A DNA stretch of 21,260 bases from a virus. The translations under genes were made by a program, and so were the position numbers. The notes under the pieces are model-generated. The model saw nothing but the letters and a program-made list of their open reading frames with translations, was not told the DNA's origin and did no database searches. Location of the stretch: positions 1-21,260 of IMG/VR virus record IMGVR_UViG_3300042691_005614; one strand, 5' to 3'. Position 1 is the stretch's first letter. Each line of letters begins with the position of its first letter. Of this stretch, positions 1 to 8,555 are shown piece after piece.

Positions 1-922
1 CTCTGCCAGTACTGGAAATATAGTAAGATTTTCTCCAAACTGCAGGCTCAGTGTCATCATTATGAAGGTATGGCCAATTGATGGGTCCTTGATTTGGTAA
101 CCACATGGCGTTGTTTTTTCTTCTCTTAGTTTGATTGCCTGACAGCAGTTCCCAACAATAGTTATTGCGTTGAGTAGTTTGTTGTCCAGTCCAGTCACTA
201 AATGTCGCAGTTCTACTGACTTGAACAATGTCTGGTATTTCACCTACATTGTCGCAAGTGGCAATATACATATTACCATCATAAACAACCACGTTGTCAG
301 TATAATATTGTGTGGCATTGCTCCATGCACCAGTCCATCTAAAGCCAGAAGATAATTCTTCCCAATACTGCCAACCTTGCCATATAGAACTGATCGTGAT
401 TGTAGCAGAGTCTGCTACACCAGTAGTACCATCTTGTTTATAATATAGTGTGCTTGGTGCACCTAGAGGCACAGTGATTTCAACATATGCACCGGGGGTT
501 CCAGGGGTTCCACTAGTTGTTACGCCTGTGGTATATGTGGTACCATCAGTGGATGTGGCAAATCTAAAATTAACACCGTTCATTGAGTTAGAATAAACAT
601 AAAATCTATATCTATGACCTTTTTCAAGAGTGATGTTAGGATTTATTCTACCATTTAGAAAAAACTTACCACCGACTTTGGTTACATTATAAATTACAGG
701 TGGTTTATTAGGATCAAAACTAACACCATAGGCACTTTGACGATATCGTTTACCAGGAGCTAGTCTGTTTAGACCGTCACCACTCACACTGGCGGAGTGT
801 GTCTGCTTACATATCCATACTTCACCTTGATGATGAACAATGTCATCTTTTTCGTAATTGGTACCAGTAGCCCAATCACCTTTCCATAAAAATTTTACTT
901 TACCAAGATCTAATATTGCCAT
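1..922 (-). CDS. Tail fibre / receptor-binding-like virion protein, partial (C-terminus beyond window)
   Basis: The frame is open from ATG at 922-920 to the left edge (307 codons, no stop), so the C-terminus is missing. The start is fixed by AAAAGGAAA 7-8 bases upstream, 12 bases after the preceding gene's stop. Residues about 7-42 form a W..G.W..G..Y...D.V...G..W.C module resembling carbohydrate-binding modules of the ChiC/CBM5-12 type. A second copy lies at about 191-223. Residues about 90-177 match from memory a cupredoxin-like domain common in marine T4-like virion proteins (NP.iTL..G..Y.F, GVT..G, G....VP..AP.TLYY), but the usual copper ligands are absent. Residues 236-307 (W and Q/N rich) are unrecognised. 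The N-terminus is homologous to those of the next two genes upstream, so it is probably a common anchor with a variable body. The exact role is inferred. Confidence 0.82.
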   Translation of the reverse strand, partial: MAILDLGKVKFLWKGDWATGTNYEKDDIVHHQGEVWICKQTHSASVSGDGLNRLAPGKRYRQSAYGVSFDPNKPPVIYNVTKVGGKFFLNGRINPNITLEKGHRYRFYVYSNSMNGVNFRFATSTDGTTYTTGVTTSGTPGTPGAYVEITVPLGAPSTLYYKQDGTTGVADSATITISSIWQGWQYWEELSSGFRWTGAWSNATQYYTDNVVVYDGNMYIATCDNVGEIPDIVQVSRTATFSDWTGQQTTQRNNYCWELLSGNQTKRRKNNAMWLPNQGPINWPYLHNDDTEPAVWRKSYYISSTGR

Positions 923-934
923 TTTATTTTCCTT

Positions 935-3037
935 TTAACCTAACATCACTGGTCGCATAACGTTATAATGATCACCTGCAACAGTTCCTGTTACACTGAA
1001 ACTACTGTTGTATCCTGCCTCGTACACCCGTCCGTCTGAAGCTAGCCAATAGCATCTAGTATAGCTAGTACTAGAACTGTCAGAATATCCCATAAAGCAA
1101 ACATCCGTCACTTTACCTGCTAGACTTGGTGGCATTTTTACCATAGTAAAAGCACGTTGTCCTGTGGATTCCTTACCGTTGCCATCAGTAAAACCATAGT
1201 GTTGAGTACTGGTATTTCCTAGACTTAATTGTCCGTAGCCATTGTATCCTGCAGCATAGCTCCAACCATCTGAAGTACAAACTACTACGGATGTATTATT
1301 ACCGCCAGTACTACCGCCCATAGCAGTTAGTCGAGTAACACCAGTTAGTGCAGTTTCTACGTTGTTGATTGATCTGTAGCACTCTTGAGCTGTATTATAG
1401 CTTGTGTTGGTTCCTTGAATACCCAATTGGCCTACATTATTTGCTCCGCAGGCCCAAAGTTTTTTACTAGCCACATCAGTTACGTACATGCTTGCAAACT
1501 GGCTTGCTGTGATCCATACATCTTCTGCACTTTCACTAGCGCCCGGACCTGAAGTAACTACGACAAAACTGTTTTGTTGGCTGGTGTTACCTAACATAAA
1601 CTGTCCAGCAGCATTATATCCAGCAACATAAATTGAACCTTTACTGGTCAAAATTGCTGTTGATTGAAACTGTGTGCTTACGCCTGTGCATGTAGCAATT
1701 TTTCTAATTGTGCCTACGCCAGCAGTGGTCCATGTTTGCGTGGTAACTTCTGTAGGAACTAATACACCTGTGCTTGTTGTGCCTAGCCCTAAATGACCGT
1801 AGTTGTTATATCCCCATGCATATAGCTGATTTTTTTCAGTTAATGCCATAGTCCATCCGTATTCGCCACCACCAGCCCAAATGCCAACAACTTTTTCACC
1901 TGATAGCAGGTTAAAGAATGCCTTGGGAATTAGTACAGGAATGTTTCTATTTGTGGTACTGTTATCACCTAGTTGACCGTAGGCATTATATCCCCAAGTG
2001 TAAACGTTACCGTCCTCATCCAAAGCCACACAGTGGTGTACGCTGGCGTTTCTTTCATCAGTTGATGTTGCTATACGTTTAATTCTAGCATTTCTTAAAA
2101 TGTGTGTGCTGGTATTAGTTGCCAATGCTGTTTCAGAATATGTGCCGCCAGGACGTGCTATACGTCTTGAACTATTGCTTCTATCACCACTTTGTCCTTG
2201 TGCTCCATATCCTATGTGATATAACTCTCCGTTATTGAATAAAAGCAGTGCCCAATCGTAGCCCTGTTCTACCTGTATTAGTCTAGGTATTTGATTGTCT
2301 GGTGTTGAATGTACACCTGCACCGCTGTTGCTAGTCGATCTAAACCAATCATTAAAGAAAAAGCTGGCTGTGGTTGAGTGTGGTCCTACAGTAAAGTTGT
2401 TTGGTTGTGAACTATTAGTGTCAAGTCCCCAATATCTGTATTGACCACTTTGTGTTATCAATGATCCACGATCATAGGTCATAGCATGACAATGATTTAG
2501 GCCTTTTAGATAAGGTGCTTCTGTTTCACCAACTCGCCCGTAACCAGGAAACTGTACAATCTTACTAGGATCTGAACCCTGTGCCATCCAAGACTGTGTT
2601 ACATTTTGATTTACTAGACTTACTGAACCTTCATGATAAGACTGCAGGCTAATCGGAGTCCAATATGTTACGTTTAAAGGAAGAAAAGTTGTTGTGCCGT
2701 TACTGGTATGATCTAATATACAAATAAACACCTGTGATGATGTTCTAGTATGTGTTCCAGAACCTGTTGATCCTGTAGTATAGTTAACTGTATATCTAAC
2801 AACATCGCCCACTTTGTAAGCTGTGGCAGTGTTATTATGATTGCCTCTCCAATTAAAGGCACTTTGCCAAACAGTAAATTTTGTTATATCTGTTGGCAGT
2901 GTTCCTGCTGTTGCGTCGGCGGTACATAAGTACCATTTACCGTTGTAGTAAACTACGTCATCTACAGAATAGGCTACTGAGCCGCTGTAAACTCCTTGTT
3001 TAACAAATCTTGTTGATCCTAGTGCAGTTGTTGGCAT
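935..3037 (-). CDS. RCC1-like beta-propeller tail fibre / virion protein
   Basis: This is a complete 700-aa protein. Residues about 8-44 and 60-110 are two W/Y..G..Y..(G/D)D.V...G..Y.C modules like those in the flanking genes. From about residue 190 to the end there are seven or eight copies of an RCC1-like unit: a short strand, then (E/D)DG.(V/L)Y.WGYN.YGQLG, then N/T-rich sequence. The clearest lie near residues 262, 337, 398, 462, 522, 586 and 663. Such a count fits one seven-bladed propeller. There is no signal peptide or membrane segment. The RCC1 fold here is most likely a receptor-facing surface on a phage appendage, not a nucleotide exchange factor; that is inference from context. AAGGAAG lies upstream of the ATG. 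It is 21 bases downstream of the 1198-aa gene and is probably co-transcribed with it. It ends in -MLG. Confidence 0.88.
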   Translation of the reverse strand: MPTTALGSTRFVKQGVYSGSVAYSVDDVVYYNGKWYLCTADATAGTLPTDITKFTVWQSAFNWRGNHNNTATAYKVGDVVRYTVNYTTGSTGSGTHTRTSSQVFICILDHTSNGTTTFLPLNVTYWTPISLQSYHEGSVSLVNQNVTQSWMAQGSDPSKIVQFPGYGRVGETEAPYLKGLNHCHAMTYDRGSLITQSGQYRYWGLDTNSSQPNNFTVGPHSTTASFFFNDWFRSTSNSGAGVHSTPDNQIPRLIQVEQGYDWALLLFNNGELYHIGYGAQGQSGDRSNSSRRIARPGGTYSETALATNTSTHILRNARIKRIATSTDERNASVHHCVALDEDGNVYTWGYNAYGQLGDNSTTNRNIPVLIPKAFFNLLSGEKVVGIWAGGGEYGWTMALTEKNQLYAWGYNNYGHLGLGTTSTGVLVPTEVTTQTWTTAGVGTIRKIATCTGVSTQFQSTAILTSKGSIYVAGYNAAGQFMLGNTSQQNSFVVVTSGPGASESAEDVWITASQFASMYVTDVASKKLWACGANNVGQLGIQGTNTSYNTAQECYRSINNVETALTGVTRLTAMGGSTGGNNTSVVVCTSDGWSYAAGYNGYGQLSLGNTSTQHYGFTDGNGKESTGQRAFTMVKMPPSLAGKVTDVCFMGYSDSSSTSYTRCYWLASDGRVYEAGYNSSFSVTGTVAGDHYNVMRPVMLG

Positions 3038-3058
3038 GTTTATCTTCCTTAATCCTTA

Positions 3059-6000
3059 TTACATAGTAATTATCAAATGGCCCGCAGCATTGATTGAAAA
3101 ACTTGATCTTTCTTGACCAATATATGCTTGAGTTACTGTGGTATCTGAATCATACACATGTGTAACAGTATTGGCCGTACTTGCATGTTCTTCTTGATAC
3201 TGAATTCTTCCTGTGCTCTTTTCAAATGATAAATTTTGAATAGTTGGGGCATATGTATAATCAGTATAAGTTTTGTTAGTTAAATGTGTACCAGATGTTG
3301 GTGCCACAGATGTTGTTGGTATTCTATTGAATACAATTATTGCTGTTGGATCAATTGTGGTCATTACCAAATTCAATGCACCTGTGGCAGTGATTTGATT
3401 GCCCAGCAGTTCCATACCACCTAACGTTATTGAGTTAGCAGTGATATTAGAACCACCAGCACCAATAATATTTTCAACAAATGTTTTGACAGCTCGTTGT
3501 GTTGGTACAATGTCGTTGGCATCAGCAGTTAATAACGGATCTGCTGAAAACTCTCTAATAGCAACACCTGAGCCACCAAGTGCTACTGCACCAAGTTGTA
3601 GTTGATTCAATCCTGATAAGTTGAACGCATCAGCATTCAACGTAGCAATACCTGTGGCCTGTTCAACTAAGAACAATTCACCAACCCTAAAGTTACCATC
3701 TTGGTCTGTACTGGTGTAAAACACACGACCACCACCGTATTCAACAACCTCATTTGCTTGTGCTGGAGGTTGTGAGGGTGTTCCTGGATAATTTGTTGTA
3801 GTAACACCACCAGTTCCGATATTTAAGAAGTCATGACCAGTTAGTCGAACATTTGAATATCTTTCAGTTATTGTAACAACAGTGCTTTGTGCAGGTGCTG
3901 TGGCAATTACAGGACTGACTTGTAGTCTTCCACTGATATTCGGTGACGATCCTGTTTGATTTGTGAATGCCACAATCCTATATGTAATGGAATCGCCTGC
4001 TATTGATAGGTTAGAGCCTGGCCTTGGAGCTGAACTTAATCCATTCACATTCAAGTATCCGCCGGTCTGCAAAATATCTGCATAGCCGTCACCAGTTATA
4101 GTTGCAGTGGCAGTAGTGTATGACACTCCCCTATTAGTATAGGTAAACTTTGAAATTGCACCATTTTTAATTGAAACTGTGGCTGCTCCTAAAATTGTAG
4201 CATTTGGATCAGTGATAACAATTGCTGGCGGGCTTGCAGGGTTGTATCCTGCTCCACCATCAATGATATAAATGTCTATTAATTCACCAGCTTCAACTAC
4301 TGCACGTAATTTTGCAGGAGTACTTGGTGCTGCGCCACCTGTAAGTGACACTCTTGGTTCAATTCTATATCTTGTTGTTTCGTTTAGTGTAGTTTCAACA
4401 ACGCCAGTTGGAATTAAATGATCCCAACCTGGAGTTGTATCTTCTTTGACAATTGTGGCAACTTTTGTGCCGCCATTATAAGCACTAATAATTCCAGTCT
4501 GTCCGTATCCTTGACCGTCAATAATAGTAATTCTCATACCATTGTATGCATTTGTGGGTGTTAGATCTGTGACACTTAATGTGATACTTGTTGCTGTGCC
4601 TGTTTGAGCATTGTTAAGTGCTGTTTTATGTGTGGTGCCTTCAGTAGTAATATCAACTCGACTGATTGCACCGTTGGTAAACACAGGTGTAATATTTTCA
4701 CCAGCACCATTACCTGAAATTAAGGCTGCAGCAGATGTATAAGCTTCACCGCCGTTTAGTAATTCTAAAAGAACAATTTGACTTCCTGCACAAATTACAT
4801 TTCCAACAATGGCTTCATTGTTTCTATTATTTACTGTGCCGGTCTGTGGCGTTTCTGTTGGGTCTCCGTCTTCTGACACAGCACCATATGTACCGTATGA
4901 GTTGTTGCCGTTAACACCACGAATTGTTCCACCGTTAGTCGTCAAATATCCAATATAACAAAAATATGTGAATACCGACACCAGTTCTGCTTTGGCTCCA
5001 CCATTTAACCAAACGCCAATACCGTTATCAATAATTTGTGTAAAATCGTTAGCAACAATACTCTTATTTCCACCGTTGTGTAAAGTACCATCCACTTTTA
5101 AACCACACACAGCAGTACCGAATGTAGTACAGTTTTGTACATATGGTGATTTTGTAGTAATCCATACAGTGTTATCTGTGGGCCCAGTGCCTGGATCTAA
5201 ACTTATATATGACACTGATGTTCTTCTTGTTCCGGATGGTAGTGGGGCACCCAATGAGCTGGTCAAGCCGCTCATTGTAATGTTACGGATGTTACTGCCG
5301 TTTCTTAGATAAAACATGTTTGTAGCAGCATATCCGCTAGCCGGTGTCACTGTTACGGTTCTTAACTCGTCGCCAACTAATGAAACAGTTGCTGGAACGC
5401 TGATAGGTAATGCTTCTGCATAGCTGCCTGTTTTAATGTTAATAGTTGCAGGACCTGTTACGTTAGCGCAGGCATATGCAATAGTTGCCCATGGGCGGTC
5501 AATAGTTTCACCATACCCAACGCTGTCGGTGCCATTTGGGGCTACATAGTAAACTTTTTGTCTTACACCAAAGTAATCCCAAATTGGGTCTGTGCCATCA
5601 CTCTTTAATACTTTACCAGCATCACCTATTGGAAGATTATAATTTGCGCTGGCTCCGCGAGCAATAAGATCACCGCGATTCAGTGTCACATAGTTACTGT
5701 CGCCTTCACTTAGTAGGCCATAATTTACTCCGCTAATATCAAGATCTGGGCGTAATGCACCACTATTTGCTGAAGTGTGTGCAACTTTAACTCTATAGCT
5801 ACTGCTACCGTAATTTACCACATCACCAGGCTTGTAGTTTTGTCCTGCACTCCAGCTGCCCAAGAAATTTAGACCTTGAACCAATAATTTCCAAGATCCT
5901 GTATTTGTTGGCACAGTGTTTGAGTTGTCTGCAATTGCTTCGTAGACATTACCACCGTATTGAACTACGTTACCTACTTCATAGGTGTCAATGCTGTTCC

Positions 6001-6655
6001 AAATACCTTCGTTCTTATAGCCAGTGGTTAATATGTCCCAATATGAAGTGGCTGTACTAGGAACTTGATTGATATGATTTTGCAGAGATACGTATGAATA
6101 ACCACCATAGGTTACGATATCGCCTCTTTGATATGTAGTAGCTCCGCTCCAGCTGTCTTCAAATTCTAAGCCTGGAACAAATAATGACCAATTACCAGAA
6201 TCGGTTACAAAACTAGCAGTAGATGTATGTGCAGTTGTGCATAGATAAATGTTTGCGCCATATTTTACTAAATCATTTAATTTATATGCTACGCTAGATC
6301 CGCTCCATGCGCCTTTGTAATCAAAACCTTTAACAATGGCTGAAAACTTTGTGGGATCAAATGTGCTTGTACTGGTATGTGCCGTAGTACAGATATAAGC
6401 AATTCCACCATAAACAACGATATCGTTGCTTTCATAAATGGTAGTAGTTGTCCATGTATTTTTAAATTGAATGCCTTCCTGCATTCTTTCCCATTTGATG
6501 CTATCAGCAGCAAAAGTCGCTTGTGATGTGTGACCTGTAATACAAACGTAAGAAGAACCACCAACACGCACTACATCATCTTTGACGTAGGCGTAACCGG
6601 TAGTCCATAAACCGCGCCATACAAATCTCAATCTACCAATTTTAAATTCAGCCAT
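3059..6655 (-). CDS. Large modular virion protein: six carbohydrate-binding-like modules, beta-helix, conserved C-terminal fibre domain
   Basis: This 1198-aa protein is the largest in the window. Six modules of about 50 residues (starting near 11, 63, 110, 163, 212 and 262) share (F/L)..W.....Y..(G/N)D.V.YGG..Y.C...H(T/I)S, resembling CBM5/12 modules. Residues about 366-600 begin YYVAPNGTDS and continue with RPWATIAYAC, IKTGSYAEALPI and VSLVGDELR, typical of the right-handed beta-helix proteins of marine T4-like phages. A G-rich repeat region (about 610-870) contains two G(G/E)AGYNP-like turns. Residues about 971-1070 carry GGGRVFYTSTDQDGNFRVGE, LSGLNQLQLGAVALGG and DIVPTQRAV, a domain I recognise from cyanophage fibre or baseplate-associated proteins. 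AAGGAA precedes the ATG, and a GATAAATA box lies 29-36 bases upstream. It probably builds a long tail-associated spike or fibre; the substrate is unknown. Confidence 0.9.
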   Translation of the reverse strand: MAEFKIGRLRFVWRGLWTTGYAYVKDDVVRVGGSSYVCITGHTSQATFAADSIKWERMQEGIQFKNTWTTTTIYESNDIVVYGGIAYICTTAHTSTSTFDPTKFSAIVKGFDYKGAWSGSSVAYKLNDLVKYGANIYLCTTAHTSTASFVTDSGNWSLFVPGLEFEDSWSGATTYQRGDIVTYGGYSYVSLQNHINQVPSTATSYWDILTTGYKNEGIWNSIDTYEVGNVVQYGGNVYEAIADNSNTVPTNTGSWKLLVQGLNFLGSWSAGQNYKPGDVVNYGSSSYRVKVAHTSANSGALRPDLDISGVNYGLLSEGDSNYVTLNRGDLIARGASANYNLPIGDAGKVLKSDGTDPIWDYFGVRQKVYYVAPNGTDSVGYGETIDRPWATIAYACANVTGPATINIKTGSYAEALPISVPATVSLVGDELRTVTVTPASGYAATNMFYLRNGSNIRNITMSGLTSSLGAPLPSGTRRTSVSYISLDPGTGPTDNTVWITTKSPYVQNCTTFGTAVCGLKVDGTLHNGGNKSIVANDFTQIIDNGIGVWLNGGAKAELVSVFTYFCYIGYLTTNGGTIRGVNGNNSYGTYGAVSEDGDPTETPQTGTVNNRNNEAIVGNVICAGSQIVLLELLNGGEAYTSAAALISGNGAGENITPVFTNGAISRVDITTEGTTHKTALNNAQTGTATSITLSVTDLTPTNAYNGMRITIIDGQGYGQTGIISAYNGGTKVATIVKEDTTPGWDHLIPTGVVETTLNETTRYRIEPRVSLTGGAAPSTPAKLRAVVEAGELIDIYIIDGGAGYNPASPPAIVITDPNATILGAATVSIKNGAISKFTYTNRGVSYTTATATITGDGYADILQTGGYLNVNGLSSAPRPGSNLSIAGDSITYRIVAFTNQTGSSPNISGRLQVSPVIATAPAQSTVVTITERYSNVRLTGHDFLNIGTGGVTTTNYPGTPSQPPAQANEVVEYGGGRVFYTSTDQDGNFRVGELFLVEQATGIATLNADAFNLSGLNQLQLGAVALGGSGVAIREFSADPLLTADANDIVPTQRAVKTFVENIIGAGGSNITANSITLGGMELLGNQITATGALNLVMTTIDPTAIIVFNRIPTTSVAPTSGTHLTNKTYTDYTYAPTIQNLSFEKSTGRIQYQEEHASTANTVTHVYDSDTTVTQAYIGQERSSFSINAAGHLIITM

Positions 6656-6683
6656 TTTTGAATTCCTTTAGTATTCTATTCTA

Positions 6684-6691
6684 TATTTATC
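6684..6691 (-). promoter_or_regulatory. Late promoter box GATAAATA
   Basis: This is an exact match to the NATAAATA form of the T4-type late promoter, in the 37-base gap upstream of the 1198-aa gene. By T4 spacing, transcription would start near 6678, leaving a 22-base leader that contains the AAGGAA ribosome site. It would drive the three large receptor-facing genes. The match is seen; its use is inferred. Confidence 0.65.
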
Positions 6692-6692
6692 T

Positions 6693-7043
6693 TTAAACAT
6701 CAGTAGGATAATTTCTATCCTGTCCGATTATAACTGATAGATTGCCGTCCTCATCGATATAGTAACTCATAAATCTATCATCCCATCTGTACTGCTCATA
6801 TTTTAAATTATCATAAACAAGTTCATGATTTACTGCTCTGCCATTAAAAAAATCAACACCAACTGAAAATTTATCATAATTTTCAGAAGAATCACCTTCG
6901 TTATTAATTACAACATCTTCGCCGTTTAATTGATCTATTCTAACAACGTACAGATCGCCTTCGTCAGTTCTTCTTAGAGCATAAAAATATCTCGGAGAAC
7001 CGTTTAACAGTTCGCTTTGATTATTACCTAAAAAATATGTCAT
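6693..7043 (-). CDS. Small conserved virion-cluster protein, unknown function (116 aa)
   Basis: This is a short soluble acidic protein with no signal peptide or membrane segment. It starts MTYFLGNN and is rich in D, N and Y. Aromatic strands such as YFYALRRTDEGDLYVVRID and YRWDDRFMSYYIDEDGNL suggest a compact beta fold. The start is fixed by AAGGAG, which overlaps the stop codon of the preceding 109-aa gene (gap 10 bases), so the two are probably translated together. It is the last gene before a late promoter box. I do not recognise a characterised family. Position between fibre-like genes suggests a minor virion or fibre-assembly protein, which is inference only. Confidence 0.75.
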   Translation of the reverse strand: MTYFLGNNQSELLNGSPRYFYALRRTDEGDLYVVRIDQLNGEDVVINNEGDSSENYDKFSVGVDFFNGRAVNHELVYDNLKYEQYRWDDRFMSYYIDEDGNLSVIIGQDRNYPTDV

Positions 7044-7053
7044 TAGTCGCTCC

Positions 7054-7383
7054 TTAGTTGATCTCTACATAACTTACAATACAGTCAATACTACTAGCCG
7101 TATTCGACTGCACTAATAATTCATTTTCAGGAGCCAATATTAGTTTTTCTCCTTGATTTACAACTCTTAGCGAGCTGTTTGGTGGAATAATCACGCCCTT
7201 AACATAGTATCCTGTGGTGCTGGAGTCATCCATAACCAAGACATTTACTGAAACATTTCCACCGGTTACATTTGCTAAACTTAACCCAATAACAGTACAA
7301 CGTGTCAAAGGTGTGGTGGTCACTACCTGAACAGGAGTTGTTCCTACTTCTTTAAATACTGCGTTTTTAAAACTTGTTGCCAT
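7054..7383 (-). CDS. Small beta-rich virion protein (109 aa), paralogue of the 107-aa protein
   Basis: The protein is predicted all-beta: alternating hydrophobic strands, then IPPNSSLRV, EKLILAPENELLVQSNTASS and a terminal SYVEIN. The order 'polar linker, IP.g..l.l..gk.iL..gd.l.v.s...s.....vS..e' resembles small virion proteins found repeatedly in marine T4-like phages, and matches the 107-aa protein of this window in layout (PAGETFTFDTEKVILQTGD). The ATG lies 3 bases after the stop of the 350-aa gene, with a weak AGGA overlapping that stop, so coupling is likely. The biochemical role is unknown; a fibre-tip, collar or adaptor subunit is possible. Confidence 0.78.
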   Translation of the reverse strand: MATSFKNAVFKEVGTTPVQVVTTTPLTRCTVIGLSLANVTGGNVSVNVLVMDDSSTTGYYVKGVIIPPNSSLRVVNQGEKLILAPENELLVQSNTASSIDCIVSYVEIN

Positions 7384-7386
7384 GGT

Positions 7387-8439
7387 TTATCCTAAAGTTA
7401 GTGCGAATGTAATTGAAATATCTTCAGCAACTTCTTGAGAAACTGCGCCAGCAGATCCTGCTGGACTTGCCCAACCAACCCCATCAAAAACTTCTAGTGC
7501 TTTAGTATCAGTATTGTATCGAGTCATACCCAATATAGCATACGCAGTTGGTCTTTCTAAGAATGTGCCTCTTGGTGGCACAAATCCATTGGTTCCTACA
7601 ATTTTTAAATATCCGGTACCTGACTGGGTGATCTCGCTTACAGCGTTGTTGCTGACATTTGTGATAGCGTTATCAAATATTCTAAAATTTCCGAGATACA
7701 CACCACCAGTACCGCTGCCATCTAGATACAAGTCATTGCCAGTAGAGGTGGTAATGGTATTGCCTTCAAAGACTAAATCACCAATGGTTAGTGTTTGAAG
7801 ATTTGCTGTATCAGCAATAAAATTACTTACATATATTGATCTCCATTTTTTTGACGGAGATCCTAGATCAAATAAATTATTACCATCAGGAATTAAGTCA
7901 CTAGCGATTCTAGCATTAATTACTACGGTATCAGTGTCACTATCACCGATAGTTAAATCACCACCAATTGTAATATTGCCTGTGGCAGAAATATCACCGG
8001 TGACTTGTAAATTTCCACTGATTTCTGTGTTTGATAAAAGATTAATTGTGCCAGTGCCGTTAGCACTGATATCTATATCACTATTAGAAACTGTTGTAGA
8101 TATAGTGTTTCCAGTGAACTGTAGATCATCTACCTGCAGTTTTGCATGATATATTGTGGAATTGCCTGGGGCAGGAATAAAACTTATTGTCTGCTGTGTG
8201 CTGGAAATCGTGTTGCCGGAGACAGTTAAGTCACCGATAGTTAATTGATTATCTACATTTAGTACTGTGCTTCTTGTGGTACCATTAACATCTAATTCGT
8301 ATTGCGGAGTAGTCGTGTTTATTCCGATGCGTCCAGGATCAACATCTAGATAAAGCAAGTCAGTCTCAAAAGCCAAATCCACACCATCTCTGATTAGGTT
8401 TGCTTTTAAGAGCGGACCGGAAATTCGACCAACAGCCAT
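7387..8439 (-). CDS. Fibre-like beta-repeat virion protein (350 aa), tandem paralogue A
   Basis: The N-terminus MAVGRISGPLLKANLIRDGV is clearly related to that of the adjacent 357-aa gene. The middle is a series of short repeats of the type L(T/Q)(I/V)(G/T)(G/D)(D/N)LTI, with N(T/I)I(S/T)(T/S)T and GTG(T/G)(I/V)(N/Y)L, typical of beta-helical or triple-stranded phage fibres. 'DLGSPSKKWRSIYV' in the centre is a common fibre element. Residues about 288-335 hold the RP....G..RYNTDT..LEVFDG..W module shared with other fibre genes here. It ends -LTLG. GAGGAG precedes the ATG. It is first in its transcription unit, behind a structured leader (8440-8550). Probable role: a fibre or baseplate-periphery trimer (inference). 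Confidence 0.85.
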   Translation of the reverse strand: MAVGRISGPLLKANLIRDGVDLAFETDLLYLDVDPGRIGINTTTPQYELDVNGTTRSTVLNVDNQLTIGDLTVSGNTISSTQQTISFIPAPGNSTIYHAKLQVDDLQFTGNTISTTVSNSDIDISANGTGTINLLSNTEISGNLQVTGDISATGNITIGGDLTIGDSDTDTVVINARIASDLIPDGNNLFDLGSPSKKWRSIYVSNFIADTANLQTLTIGDLVFEGNTITTSTGNDLYLDGSGTGGVYLGNFRIFDNAITNVSNNAVSEITQSGTGYLKIVGTNGFVPPRGTFLERPTAYAILGMTRYNTDTKALEVFDGVGWASPAGSAGAVSQEVAEDISITFALTLG

Positions 8440-8550
8440 GTGCTCTCCTCAATACCCCGTGTTTCACGGTTAACCAATTTCTCAGCCTATTCGGCTCTTT
8501 GCTGGTTTACCACAGTTTGACCATACAAGAAATGGTCATTTCTTGTAATC
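8440..8550 (-). promoter_or_regulatory. Structured 5' leader of the 350-aa fibre gene
   Basis: This non-coding stretch lies between a late promoter box and the ATG. On the minus strand it contains an 11-bp inverted repeat, TACAAGAAATG / CATTTCTTGTA with a 2-base centre (8524-8547), at the predicted transcript 5' end. It also contains a small AGCC/GGCT stem, and CCGTG-AAA-CACGG just upstream of the GAGGAG ribosome site. Repeats are seen directly; an RNA role is inferred. Confidence 0.5.
8524..8547. repeat. Near-perfect 24-bp palindrome
   Basis: TACAAGAAATG, then GT, then CATTTCTTGTA: 11 paired bases on each side. The half-site CATTTCTTGTA recurs at 8625-8635 inside the end of the neighbouring 357-aa gene. 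No T-run follows on either strand, so it is not a classical terminator. It could be a transcript 5' hairpin or a protein-binding site. Confidence 0.8.
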
Positions 8551-8555
8551 AAAAG

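Noticed and set aside
4968-5312. Plus-strand frame of 114 codons inside the 1198-aa gene
   Set aside because: It is a shadow of a well-supported minus-strand gene with recognisable beta-helix motifs; no ribosome site or family features.
6289-6567. Minus-strand alternative frame of 92 codons within the 1198-aa gene
   Set aside because: It overlaps the six-module array in another frame and arises from the repeated codons; no independent start signal.
8524-8547. 24-bp palindrome as an intrinsic terminator
   Set aside because: It has no T-run on either strand and lies downstream of a promoter box, within the predicted leader.
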